The position numbers and the translations under genes are program-made. A stretch of DNA of 64,000 nucleotides, taken from Anaerolineales bacterium (GTDB lineage: Bacteria; Chloroflexota; Anaerolineae; Anaerolineales; Villigracilaceae). Below are positions 34,672 through 42,875 of this stretch, piece by piece; position 1 is the stretch's first letter, and each line of letters starts with the position of its first letter. The notes below the pieces were generated by a model that did not search any database, was not told the origin of the DNA, and saw only the letters and a list, made by a program, of their open reading frames with translations. The DNA lies in the NCBI GenBank assembly GCA_030583885.1, contig CP129480.1, positions 558,001 to 622,000 of the forward strand, in the 5' to 3' direction.

Positions 34672-35283
34672 TTATGCCCTTTCAGGTTGGATACGCAGGA
34701 AGAATTTTGTCAGGAAGAAACCCGCAAGCCATGCCAGCACATTCAGCGCAACGAAAAAGAGGATGACATTCCACAAGCCCGAATTGAAGATGGGCGAGGG
34801 CGGCGGGTGCATGATGTTTTCGGCAGTGGAAAATATCATGCGTAATGAAATAATGAAGAGGATATTTGCCAGCGATGTCAGCCGTTTTGTGTTCATGATC
34901 CATAGGCCGATCTGGAGCAGGATGCCCGTAACGGCGAATGTCATGGCGATGCGGAAGCGCGGTTCGGCGAGAAATAATCCGTTCCAGTTGGCTTGCATGG
35001 CAAAAAGGGAAAGCGGCAGGTACGTGACCCAGAAGACGATGCCGGTCCGCCCGAGTGCGGCTGACCAGGTGTGGCAGGCGTCTTTTCGGAGAAGCAGGCC
35101 TAACAACCCAGCGAGAGCCGCAAGGAGGAAGGCGATTTCCGCAGTCAGCACCCAGGCTCCGTGGACGTAGACGAGGCGGACGTTCGATCCCAGTGATTTT
35201 TCCTCGGGGCCGAACAAGGTCAATATCGCAATCGCAAGGATCGTGATGGAAAATGGTATGAGCGGGGATTTGATTTTGAACAT
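34672..35283 (-). CDS. six-helix membrane protein, possibly CcmC-like
   Basis: A 203-residue integral membrane protein with six predicted helices. The order NVRLVYVHGAWVL, a central tryptophan-containing loop and an ENIMHPPPSPI end recalls the haem-handling protein CcmC, with its periplasmic HvPaAW segment and late HP histidine. The tryptophan-rich WWxxD motif of CcmC is not recognisable (QANWNGLFLAEPRF occupies that place). It could be a diverged haem protein or an unrelated family. It is first in an operon with an MFS transporter and a methyltransferase. Confidence 0.65.
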   Translation of the reverse strand: MFKIKSPLIPFSITILAIAILTLFGPEEKSLGSNVRLVYVHGAWVLTAEIAFLLAALAGLLGLLLRKDACHTWSAALGRTGIVFWVTYLPLSLFAMQANWNGLFLAEPRFRIAMTFAVTGILLQIGLWIMNTKRLTSLANILFIISLRMIFSTAENIMHPPPSPIFNSGLWNVILFFVALNVLAWLAGFFLTKFFLRIQPERA

Positions 35284-35372
35284 GGCGTGAATTGTACCTG
35301 TATCCTGACGATTATGCTTAAGTACGGCAATACATCGTATTCACATCCTGAAATTAAGTTATGATTTACCGC

Positions 35373-36536
35373 ATGTTTAAGACTCTGCGCGAAAAGGACA
35401 TCCAGCTTGATCCGCAAACAGTGAATGGATTCCACCTGTTTGCAACAATCGTGATATTGACCATTTTCGTTCTTGTCGTTGGGCTTGTCTACTGGAACAT
35501 CCTGCCCCCGCGAAAGGATCTTTATAATGAACTTTGGGGACCCGCCCATTTGCTGGTAAACGGGATGAGCCCATACGATACCGCCAGCCTCAACCCCAGC
35601 CTGCCGGCCGCATGGCTTCCGATGTCCATCGGTTTCTTTGCGCCGATGGGCTGGCTGGGAGAACAGGCCGCGTTGTATTTCTGGTTTGTGTTCAGCCTGA
35701 TTGTGACCGGTCTGATCGTCATGATCGTACAGGCAGAGTACAGACCCGCCCATCTAACCATCCTCACTGCGCTGTTTGCATTCGTGTTTCCGCCGACGGT
35801 TTATCACCTGCTGCTCGGGCAATTCTCCCTGATCACGACATTATGTGCGGTTGGTGCAGCATATTTGATCGTAAGAGACCGGCATTGGGCAGGCGCATTC
35901 CTTCTGGCCTTGGGGCTGTCAAAACCTCATTTGATGACGATCACCATGCTTGGCCTGAGTGTATGGCATTTCGAGGGCAGGGGTGTGCGATCCATGCTGG
36001 CGTTTTGGGCGCGGATCGTCATTGCATCTTTTGTCCTGTGCCTGCCGCTATTTGTTGCTTATCCAAACTGGATGCCTGACGCGTTTGCCAGCATGACATC
36101 CAATGCCCCCTGGGCGTTTCCAACCTTGTTAAAATTCTTCACATTGAACTTTGGAAATTTGGGAATGGCCGTCTGGGGAATCGTGGTGATCGCAGTCGTC
36201 ACTGTTTCGCTGTTGATCTGGAGACAGTTGGTACCGATCACCGCTACATACTGGAGTTTGGGGCTGGCGCTCCTCATCTCGCCTTATCTTGGCAGTTGGG
36301 ATTTTGTCACGCTGCTTCCCATTATCATCTTCACGTTCATGCAATCCGACTGGAGACGAAAAATGCTCGTCATCTTTTTCTACTTGACCGCCTGGTATGG
36401 AATGGCGTTCGTACAGGCGCTGGAGGAAAGCCACAATCACTACTTTTGGTGGGTGCCTGTCTGGTTTTTGGTTGTCCTCGCCCTTGTTTATCCATGGAAA
36501 CGCGATCCTTCAAGCACAGGGTTGCCAGCAGACTAG
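35373..36536 (+). CDS. GT87-like polyprenyl-phosphate-dependent glycosyltransferase
   Basis: A 387-residue membrane protein with 9-10 helices, matching the DUF2029/GT87 pattern: an extracytoplasmic loop after helix 1 (LYNELWGPAHLLVNGMSPYD) and AWLPMSIGFFAPMGWL. GT87 enzymes use polyprenyl-phospho-sugars to extend cell-surface glycans (mycobacterial PimE is one). This fits with the polyprenyl-phospho-arabinose genes in the window but is not proof. TATGAT lies seven bases before the ATG at 35373, supporting the second of two possible starts. Confidence 0.75.
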   Translation: MFKTLREKDIQLDPQTVNGFHLFATIVILTIFVLVVGLVYWNILPPRKDLYNELWGPAHLLVNGMSPYDTASLNPSLPAAWLPMSIGFFAPMGWLGEQAALYFWFVFSLIVTGLIVMIVQAEYRPAHLTILTALFAFVFPPTVYHLLLGQFSLITTLCAVGAAYLIVRDRHWAGAFLLALGLSKPHLMTITMLGLSVWHFEGRGVRSMLAFWARIVIASFVLCLPLFVAYPNWMPDAFASMTSNAPWAFPTLLKFFTLNFGNLGMAVWGIVVIAVVTVSLLIWRQLVPITATYWSLGLALLISPYLGSWDFVTLLPIIIFTFMQSDWRRKMLVIFFYLTAWYGMAFVQALEESHNHYFWWVPVWFLVVLALVYPWKRDPSSTGLPAD

Positions 36537-36574
36537 GATTTTACATGCTGTTGATTTTTCGGTTGGCGGGCGAT

Positions 36575-36994
36575 CTACGATTTACCAAGAAATGAGTGCA
36601 TCCCCTTCAGCATCTGTTTCCATTCCGCTTCGGCATTGATCTTGCGCTGGATCTCATTCGCCCGCTTCTGCATGATCGCCATCACCCGCTCGTCCTCGCC
36701 TGCATCCAGCCAGAAGCCGTGGTCGTTCTCGGCACAGGTGTCCAGTTTCAGGTCGTAGAGGCGGTATTGGAATTCGTCCAGCTCCAGGCCGCAATGCGGG
36801 CAGGGATAGTTCGTTTTGGTTTGAAAGTGGACCAGTGAGCCTTTGTACACATCCTGGCTGAAGGCCGTGTCTTCCAATTGATCAAGTTCATGGAAATCCA
36901 ACCACATGCCGCGGCAGGTGGGGCATGCTTCCACTTCGATCATGCCTTTGTAGAATTTCTTCACCAGTTCCGAATTGCATTTGGGACAGTTCAT
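36575..36994 (-). CDS. zinc-ribbon protein (zf-TFIIB family)
   Basis: A 139-residue protein with two TFIIB-type zinc ribbons: CPKCNSELVKK...CPTCRGMWLD (residues 3-30) and CPHCGLELDEFQ...CAENDHGFWLD (about 65-98). In the second ribbon the last cysteine pair is changed to Cys/His-type spacing (DTCAENDHG). A basic C-terminal helix follows. Such proteins are widespread with no known role, perhaps nucleic-acid binding. It is separated from tlyA by a 21-bp gap that contains half of a TTGCGAG repeat. Confidence 0.8.
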   Translation of the reverse strand: MNCPKCNSELVKKFYKGMIEVEACPTCRGMWLDFHELDQLEDTAFSQDVYKGSLVHFQTKTNYPCPHCGLELDEFQYRLYDLKLDTCAENDHGFWLDAGEDERVMAIMQKRANEIQRKINAEAEWKQMLKGMHSFLGKS

Positions 36995-37015
36995 GGTCTT
37001 GTCGTTGCGAGGACG

Positions 37016-37807
37016 TTAATCCGAAGCAACCTCCTGTTCCATGACGTTATGTACCAATTCGTCCGCCGAAATATCATTCGGTTCCATAGCCAGCCACACC
37101 AAAAACTCCACATTCCCTTTGGGACCCAATAGCGAGGATTTAACCAATCCTCGCAAGCCGAACCCCTCACTTTCTGCATACCTTAAAACATCCGATAAGA
37201 CCTGTCTGTGGATTTCGGGGTCGCGGATAACGCCGTCGCCGCGTGAAACATCCCTTTTGCCTGCTTCAAATTGTGGCTTTATCAAACAGATCAATTGAGT
37301 GTTTTCTGAAACCCATTTTTTTATGGACGGCAGCAGGACCTTCAATGAAATGAACGATGCATCCACGGTGACCAGATCCATTTTCTCCGGCAGGGATTCC
37401 ACGAAGCGCGCGTTCGTCCCCTCCATCACGACCACGCGCCGGTCATTTCGCAATTTCCAATGCAGAATCCCCTTGCCCACGTCAATGGCATGGACTTTTG
37501 CCGCGCCGTGCTGGAGCAGGCAATCGGTAAACCCGCCCGTGGATGCGCCCACATCCGCGCAGATAAAGCCCGTTACATCCATGCTGAAGGTGTTCAACGC
37601 GCCTTCCAGTTTTTCGCCGCCGCGCGAAACATAACGCGGACCGGTATCGACCGTCAGAGTGGATTTTGTATCGGCCCCAGTGGCAGGTTTGAGCGCGACC
37701 TGATCGTTGACTCGCACCTGTCCCGCCATAATGAGGGCCTGGGCTTTGGCGCGCGAGTCCGCTAATCCACGCTCCACGAGCAGAATATCCAAACGGATTT
37801 TGGGCAT
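37016..37807 (-). CDS. tlyA: TlyA-family rRNA 2'-O-methyltransferase / hemolysin A
   Basis: A 263-residue protein with an N-terminal S4 RNA-binding domain (RLDILLVERGLADSRAKAQA) and a FtsJ-like methyltransferase domain: SAM loop ADVGASTGGFTDCLLQHGA, and LVTVDASFISLK. TlyA proteins methylate C1409 of 16S and C1920 of 23S rRNA. The SAM-binding residues are intact. The gene starts 29 bp from the divergent UbiA-type gene. Confidence 0.92.
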   Translation of the reverse strand: MPKIRLDILLVERGLADSRAKAQALIMAGQVRVNDQVALKPATGADTKSTLTVDTGPRYVSRGGEKLEGALNTFSMDVTGFICADVGASTGGFTDCLLQHGAAKVHAIDVGKGILHWKLRNDRRVVVMEGTNARFVESLPEKMDLVTVDASFISLKVLLPSIKKWVSENTQLICLIKPQFEAGKRDVSRGDGVIRDPEIHRQVLSDVLRYAESEGFGLRGLVKSSLLGPKGNVEFLVWLAMEPNDISADELVHNVMEQEVASD

Positions 37808-37836
37808 GAAAATATTGTATCAGGTAAAATAGGCGC

Positions 37837-38706
37837 ATGTTAACCGCCCTGATCAGGACCATGCGCCCGCGCCAATGGACAAAGAATGTCTTTATCTTTG
37901 CCGCGCTGGTGTTCGATAAACAACTGCTTAGTGCCGATTCGTTCCTGCGGACTCTGGCAGGTTTCGCGCTGTTCTGTTTGATCTCCTCCAGCGTGTACAT
38001 CTTCAACGACCTCGCGGATGTGGAGGCAGACCGCCAGCACCCCGAAAAGAAGAACCGGCCGATTGCGTCCGGCAAACTTCCCGTCAACGTTGCGTGGTTC
38101 GCCGGCATTGCGCTGGTCGTGATCACATTTTCGTTTTCATATTTATTAACACCCGGCTTTGAAGCGGTTGTTATCATTTACTTCCTGCTCAACATGGCAT
38201 ACACAAAATGGCTCAAGCACATTCCGATTATAGATGTGCTGGTCATTGCGGCAGGGTTTGTCTTGCGGGTGCATGCGGGTGTCACCTTGATTTCCGTCGA
38301 GCGATTTTCCCCCTGGCTGTATGTGGTCATGACATTGCTTTCGCTCTTCCTCGGTTTTGGAAAACGCCGCGCCGAACTCGCCTTGCTCGCGCATGGCGCT
38401 GGCTCGCACCGAAAAGTGCTGGACGGTTACACCCTGCCGCTGATCGACCAATACATCATGATTGTTTCAGGCACGACCATTGTGGCGTATTCGCTTTACA
38501 CGTTCTCCGCACCCAACGTGCCGGACAACCACAGCATGATGCTTACCATTCCGTTCGTGGTGTATGCGATCTTTCGCTATCTCTATCTTATTCACGTCGA
38601 GGATGCAGGCGGCGCGCCGGAGGAAATTTTGCTGACAGACCGCCCGTTTCAGATCACCATGATCCTTTGGGGGGCAGCCGTTCTGACGATCTTCTACCTC
38701 TCGTGA
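37837..38706 (+). CDS. decaprenyl-phosphate phosphoribosyltransferase-like UbiA protein
   Basis: A 289-residue UbiA-superfamily enzyme with eight or nine helices. The first aspartate motif is NDLADVEADRQHPEKKNRPI and the opening is RPRQWTKNVFIFAAL, the pattern of DPPR synthase (Rv3806c type), which joins PRPP to polyprenyl phosphate. The matching later enzymes, DprE1 and DprE2, are encoded at 8.3-10.5 kb. TAAAAT lies six bases before the ATG with no Shine-Dalgarno. The mevalonate kinase gene overlaps its stop (GTGA), linking lipid-carrier synthesis with its use. Relatives also exist in organisms without DprE. Confidence 0.85.
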   Translation: MLTALIRTMRPRQWTKNVFIFAALVFDKQLLSADSFLRTLAGFALFCLISSSVYIFNDLADVEADRQHPEKKNRPIASGKLPVNVAWFAGIALVVITFSFSYLLTPGFEAVVIIYFLLNMAYTKWLKHIPIIDVLVIAAGFVLRVHAGVTLISVERFSPWLYVVMTLLSLFLGFGKRRAELALLAHGAGSHRKVLDGYTLPLIDQYIMIVSGTTIVAYSLYTFSAPNVPDNHSMMLTIPFVVYAIFRYLYLIHVEDAGGAPEEILLTDRPFQITMILWGAAVLTIFYLS

Positions 38707-39626
38707 AAGCATCCGCGCCCGGCAAGATCATCCTGTTCGGCGAGCATGCCGTTGTCTATACCCGCCCCGCGCTCGCGGTTCCTGTCACGCAGGTTCATGT
38801 GGAGGTGGAAGTCTCGGACTCGGCTGCCAGCGGGATTTGGATCCATGCCCCCAGCATTGACCTGCATGCCGAACTCTCCACGCTTCCTTCCGACCATCCC
38901 ATTGGTTCGGTTATCCTGAAACTTTTTCACCTCTTTGAAATTTCCCAAGCACCTAATCTTGAATTGCATATTTCATCCACCATCCCCGTCGCCTCGGGAC
39001 TTGGTTCCGGTGCGGCGGTCTCGGTTGCATTGATCCGCGCGCTCTCCCCTCACCTTGCCTACCCCCTGGCCAATGAACAAGTTAACAACCTCGTCTACGA
39101 AATCGAGAAGCTCCATCACGGCACGCCGTCGGGGATCGATAACACGGTGATCACGTACAACATGCCCGTTTACTTTATCAAAGGCCAGCCGATCGAAACC
39201 TTCAAGGCGGGCAGACCCTTCAGCATTGTTATTGGCGACACGGGCATCCCCGCGCCGACGCGGGAATCCGTGGGCGATGTGCGCCGTTTATGGCTGGAGG
39301 ATACAGATCGCTTTGAGGATATTTTCAATCAGATCGGGCAGATCTCATTGAGGGCGCGCCGCGCAATTGAAGACGGCCAGCCTGAATTACTCGGCGCGTT
39401 GATGGATAAAAATCATGTGCTCTTGCAGCACTTAACCGTCTCTTCGCCCGAGTTGGATAAACTTGTCACCGCCGCAAGGGAGGCCGGCGCGCTCGGCGCA
39501 AAACTCAGCGGCGGAGGTCGCGGGGGAAATATGATCGCGCTGGTGAATCAGGCGTCGGCGGAGTCGGTGGCGGGGACGTTAATGTCCGCTGGTGCGAAAC
39601 GGACGCTCATCACGGAAGTTGGTTAG
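38703..39626 (+). CDS. mvk: mevalonate kinase
   Basis: A 307-residue GHMP kinase. KASAPGKIILFGEHAVVY is the N-terminal mevalonate-kinase motif, PVASGLGSGAAVSVALI the ATP loop, and KLSGGGRGGNMIALV motif 3. It phosphorylates mevalonate on the way to isopentenyl diphosphate. The GTG start overlaps the TGA of the UbiA gene (GTGA), so the two are translationally coupled. Use of the mevalonate route is known in some Chloroflexi. The length is typical. Confidence 0.92.
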   Translation: MKASAPGKIILFGEHAVVYTRPALAVPVTQVHVEVEVSDSAASGIWIHAPSIDLHAELSTLPSDHPIGSVILKLFHLFEISQAPNLELHISSTIPVASGLGSGAAVSVALIRALSPHLAYPLANEQVNNLVYEIEKLHHGTPSGIDNTVITYNMPVYFIKGQPIETFKAGRPFSIVIGDTGIPAPTRESVGDVRRLWLEDTDRFEDIFNQIGQISLRARRAIEDGQPELLGALMDKNHVLLQHLTVSSPELDKLVTAAREAGALGAKLSGGGRGGNMIALVNQASAESVAGTLMSAGAKRTLITEVG

Positions 39627-39633
39627 CATCGAA

Positions 39634-40404
39634 ATGAATCTCCTTGTACTCAAACTGATTCTTGCGCCGGTCATCATTGGATCTGCCAGCCTTGCGGGTC
39701 GCCGTTGGGGACCTGCTGTCAGCGGTTGGATCGTGGGCATGCCGCTTACCTCGGGACCGGTGATCTTTTTTGTGGCGCTCAGCCATGGCGCATCCTTTGC
39801 GGCGAATGCGTCGTTGGGAGTGATCAGCGGCGGACTCTCCCTTGTTGCCTATGCCCTGACGTATTCGTGGCTTGCCACGCGGTTTCGCTGGCCTATCTCC
39901 ATTGCGGGGAGTCTGTTCATCTTTTCGTTGAGCACACGCTTTTTGCAAAATACCACAGTTTCGCTCCTGCCGATCTTTGTGATGGTTGGTTTGGCGATTC
40001 TGGTAGGTTTGTGGTTCATGCCCAATGATGCGGTGGTGAAAAATGACGATGCCCAATTAAGCCAATGGGATATCCCCGTGCGGATTTTTATCGGCACAAG
40101 TTTCATCCTGCTGCTGACAGGCATTGCGCCGCTCATCGGCTCGCGGATGACGGGACTGTTGACGACGATTCCCCTGTATGTCACCATCCTGTCCATTTTC
40201 GCTCACCGTGATCATGGGGCGGCTGCGGCAGCGCACGTCATGCGTGGATTGCTGTATGGGATGTTCGCCTTCATTGGTTTTTTCCTTATACTCAGCCTGC
40301 TGATTGAAAAAACAAGCCTGGGTATTTCCTTTGGAGCCGCGCTTTTGACCGCGCTGTCAGTTCAGGGAACGTCGCTGTTTGTGTTGAGAAAACTACACAA
40401 GTAA
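39634..40404 (+). CDS. polytopic membrane protein of unknown function
   Basis: A 256-residue protein with about eight transmembrane helices. The opening APVIIGSASLAGRRWGPAVS and the small-residue-rich helices suggest a transporter-like fold of two similar halves. I do not recognise a characterised family. It starts eight bases after the mevalonate kinase gene and is probably the last gene of that operon, which would link it to polyprenyl metabolism by position only. There is no clear Shine-Dalgarno. Confidence 0.7.
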   Translation: MNLLVLKLILAPVIIGSASLAGRRWGPAVSGWIVGMPLTSGPVIFFVALSHGASFAANASLGVISGGLSLVAYALTYSWLATRFRWPISIAGSLFIFSLSTRFLQNTTVSLLPIFVMVGLAILVGLWFMPNDAVVKNDDAQLSQWDIPVRIFIGTSFILLLTGIAPLIGSRMTGLLTTIPLYVTILSIFAHRDHGAAAAAHVMRGLLYGMFAFIGFFLILSLLIEKTSLGISFGAALLTALSVQGTSLFVLRKLHK

Positions 40405-40466
40405 TTTGCCATCTATGCAATGGAAACAAACATGATTAACCCCGAATTTAATATGGTACGCAGATG

Positions 40467-40525
40467 AACGCTGATTGACGCTGATAAAAACAAACAAATC
40501 AGCGTTTTCTGCATACATCAGCGTC
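40467..40525. repeat. CGCTGAT-type inverted repeats
   Basis: AACGCTGATT (40467-40476) pairs with AATCAGCGTT (40497-40506). GACGCTGAT (40477-40485) pairs with ATCAGCGTC (40517-40525). The two hairpins are interlocked and cannot form together. The unit looks like a dispersed intergenic repeat. Confidence 0.6.
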
Positions 40526-40545
40526 CCTTTTGTTCTTAAAAACGA

Positions 40546-40578
40546 ACTCACCCGCGAAACCTTAATTTCGGGGTGAGT
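40546..40578. terminator. terminator between convergent genes
   Basis: ACTCACCC pairs with GGGTGAGT, extended by CGAAA/TTTCG across a one-base bulge, with a 6-nt loop. It lies between the membrane protein (+) and thrS (-). Confidence 0.7.
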
Positions 40579-40600
40579 CATGTTATTCAGGATCTTTCTT

Positions 40601-42412
40601 CTACAACTCTGCCGCCCGCCTCTCGATGCGATCCTTCGTCCGCGCAATGAACTCGCCGAGCGGAATATTATTCTGCTGGCTGCCGTCGCGCACGCGCAGC
40701 GAGATCTGTCCCGCGTCCATTTCGTTGTTGCCGACCACGATCATGTACGGGACTTTCATCAACTGTGCCTGGCGGATCTTGGCGTTCATGCGCTGCGCGG
40801 ACACATCCGCACTGGCGCGGATGCCGTTCCCGCGCAGTTCCCTGGCGATCTTCTCCACGTATTCGTTCTGCCCGTCCGTGATGGAGATGACGCGCACCTG
40901 TTCCGGCGAAAGCCAGACGGGGAAGTTGCCCGCGTAATGCTCGAGCAGGAAACCGATCATGCGCTCATGCGTGGAGAGCGGCGCGCGGTGGATGCACAGC
41001 GGCATTTCATCCTGCCCGTCCTTGTTCGTGAACTTCAGGTCAAAGCGCTGAGGTTGTGCAAAGTCCACTTGATTCGTGGCAAGCGAGAACTCGCGCCCGA
41101 TCACGCTCCAGACCTGCACGTCGATCTTGGGACCGTAGAACGCGGCTTCATCCTCGACTTCCACGAAGGGAATGTCCCCGTTCAACATCGCGCGGCGCAC
41201 CATCTCCTCTGTCTTCAGCCACAGGCGTTCGTTGTCCACGTACTTCTTGCCGAGCCCCGCCTTGCTGTGTTTCGAAAAGCGCATGACGTACTTCTCGATA
41301 CCGAATAAATCGAAGTATTTAAGATAGAGCTTCACCACGTCCAGAAATTCCTGCTCGAACTGATCTTCCGTGACGTAGATGTGGGCGTCGTTCATCTGCA
41401 TCGAGCGGACGCGCATCAAGCCGAACAGCTCGCCTGATTTTTCGTAGCGATAGCACGTCCCATATTCCGCAAGGCGGACGGGCAGGTCGCGGTAGGAGCG
41501 TCCCTTCGAGCCGAAGATCTTGTGATGCATCGGGCAGTTCATCGGCTTGACGTAGTACTTCACGCCCTCCAACTCCATCGGCGGGTACATGCTTTCGGCG
41601 TAGTACGGCAGGTGTCCCGAGCGGATGAACAGGTCTTCCTTCGTCACACTCGGCGTCTTGACGCGGTCATAGCCAGCCTTTTCTTCCATTTCCTTGGCGA
41701 GCTTTTCCAATTCTTCGATGATGATTCCGCCGTTGGGAAGCCACAAAGGCAGACCGGGTCCCACCTCCTCATCGAAGATGAAGATCTCCAGATCCTTGCC
41801 CAGCTTGCGATGGTCGCGCTTCTTCGCCTCCTCCAGCTGGTGGAGGTATTCCTCGAGCTGTTTTTTATTTTCCCACGCCGTGCCATACAGGCGCTGGAGC
41901 TGTTTGTTGTTCTCGTCGCCGCGCCAATAGGCACCCGCAACGGACATCAACTTGAAGGCATCCTGCTTGATCTCCTTCGTGTTCGCCACATGCGGACCGC
42001 GGCACAGGTCCGTGAATGTATCCTGCTGATAGATGGAGATCTCAGGCTTCTCGTTCAGCGGCTCCCCGTATTCGTCGAAGCCGCCTTGTTCCAGGCCCTC
42101 GATCAATTCCAATTTATACGGCTGGTCGGCAAAGATCTTCTTCGCCTGCTCCGCAGAGATGACCGTTTTCTTGAACTCATGCCTGCCCTGCACGATCTGG
42201 CGCATCCGCTTTTCGATCTGCTCCAGATCTTCGGGCGTCAGATTGCGCGGCAGGTCGAAGTCGTAATAAAAACCATTTTCGACGGGCGGCCCGATTGTGG
42301 GTTTCCCATCCGGGAACAACTCCAGTACAGCCTGTGCCATGACATGCGCTGCCGAGTGACGGATCTTATACAAATACGAATCTTCGTATCTTTCCATGCC
42401 TTGTTGTAACAT
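40601..42412 (-). CDS. thrS: threonyl-tRNA synthetase
   Basis: A 603-residue class II synthetase. The editing domain (IRHSAAHVMAQAV, then CRGPHVANT) is followed by the catalytic core with zinc ligands in KPMNCPMHHKIF, motif 2 near GELFGLMRVRSMQM, and a C-terminal anticodon domain. The N-terminal TGS domain of about 60 residues found in E. coli ThrS is absent; the protein opens almost directly with the editing domain. The start at 42412 has AAAGGAAG upstream. A longer start at 42457 lies ten bases after a small leader ORF. Expression is controlled by the T-box at 42531-42817. Confidence 0.95.
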   Translation of the reverse strand: MLQQGMERYEDSYLYKIRHSAAHVMAQAVLELFPDGKPTIGPPVENGFYYDFDLPRNLTPEDLEQIEKRMRQIVQGRHEFKKTVISAEQAKKIFADQPYKLELIEGLEQGGFDEYGEPLNEKPEISIYQQDTFTDLCRGPHVANTKEIKQDAFKLMSVAGAYWRGDENNKQLQRLYGTAWENKKQLEEYLHQLEEAKKRDHRKLGKDLEIFIFDEEVGPGLPLWLPNGGIIIEELEKLAKEMEEKAGYDRVKTPSVTKEDLFIRSGHLPYYAESMYPPMELEGVKYYVKPMNCPMHHKIFGSKGRSYRDLPVRLAEYGTCYRYEKSGELFGLMRVRSMQMNDAHIYVTEDQFEQEFLDVVKLYLKYFDLFGIEKYVMRFSKHSKAGLGKKYVDNERLWLKTEEMVRRAMLNGDIPFVEVEDEAAFYGPKIDVQVWSVIGREFSLATNQVDFAQPQRFDLKFTNKDGQDEMPLCIHRAPLSTHERMIGFLLEHYAGNFPVWLSPEQVRVISITDGQNEYVEKIARELRGNGIRASADVSAQRMNAKIRQAQLMKVPYMIVVGNNEMDAGQISLRVRDGSQQNNIPLGEFIARTKDRIERRAAEL

Positions 42413-42466
42413 TTTCGCTTCCTTTCTCAATCTGGTTTGTTCCTGCTTCGGGGACATGTTCGCGTC

Positions 42467-42517
42467 TCAGAGGGAAGCAGACAAACCTCCGAGGCGCCGA
42501 CGAGTGTGGGTAGTCAT
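42467..42517 (-). CDS. Thr-rich 16-codon leader ORF between T-box and thrS
   Basis: A 16-codon frame begins M-T-T-H-T and ends at TGA. It has a strong AAGGAGG six bases before the ATG, a better ribosome-binding site than thrS itself. It starts just after the T-box terminator and stops nine bases before an in-frame thrS start (42457). It could act as a threonine-sensing leader peptide or couple translation into thrS. It might also be a chance frame. Confidence 0.5.
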   Translation of the reverse strand: MTTHTRRRLGGLSASL

Positions 42518-42530
42518 GGCGACCTCCTTA

Positions 42531-42817
42531 AACAAAAATCCTCGCCCGAACACGGGGCGAGAATACAATTCACGCGGTTCCACCCGACTTGTCCCGAGCC
42601 ACGCGAGGGATCTCCTCAACTCGAAACATCTCTTGGGCCTCTAACGGAGCCACCCGTTCAACCTACTTGCTAAAAGCTAATCGCTAACAGCTTTCGATCT
42701 TACGCTCGCGAGTGGTTTTCGCTGGCTGTCTCTGGTCGAGGCTCTCAACTGTCAGCCTGGACTCTCTGTCAGATCACCGGACCAGCTACTCGTCCCGGTC
42801 GAAGCGTTTTCATTATG
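42531..42817 (-). promoter_or_regulatory. T-box riboswitch (Thr) upstream of thrS
   Basis: The T-box core GGGTGGAACCGCG is present (42585 to 42573), followed by a terminator CTCGCCC...GGGCGAG and a T-rich run (42562 to 42531). Upstream is a Stem I-like region with AGTAG and ACAGAGAG elements and the sequence AAACCACTC, where ACC followed by A is a plausible threonine specifier. Uncharged tRNA-Thr would stabilise the antiterminator and allow thrS transcription. The middle contains a dispersed repeat (42669-42692). Confidence 0.88.
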
Positions 42818-42823
42818 GGCAGA

Positions 42824-42851
42824 ATTATATGCCGATTCGGATGACTGTCAA
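42824..42851 (-). promoter_or_regulatory. sigma-70 promoter of the T-box/thrS transcript
   Basis: Consensus TTGACA (42851 to 42846) and TATAAT (42829 to 42824) separated by 16 bp on the minus strand. Transcription should start near 42817. Confidence 0.9.
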
Positions 42852-42875
42852 GCGCGGATATGATATTCTTGCGGT

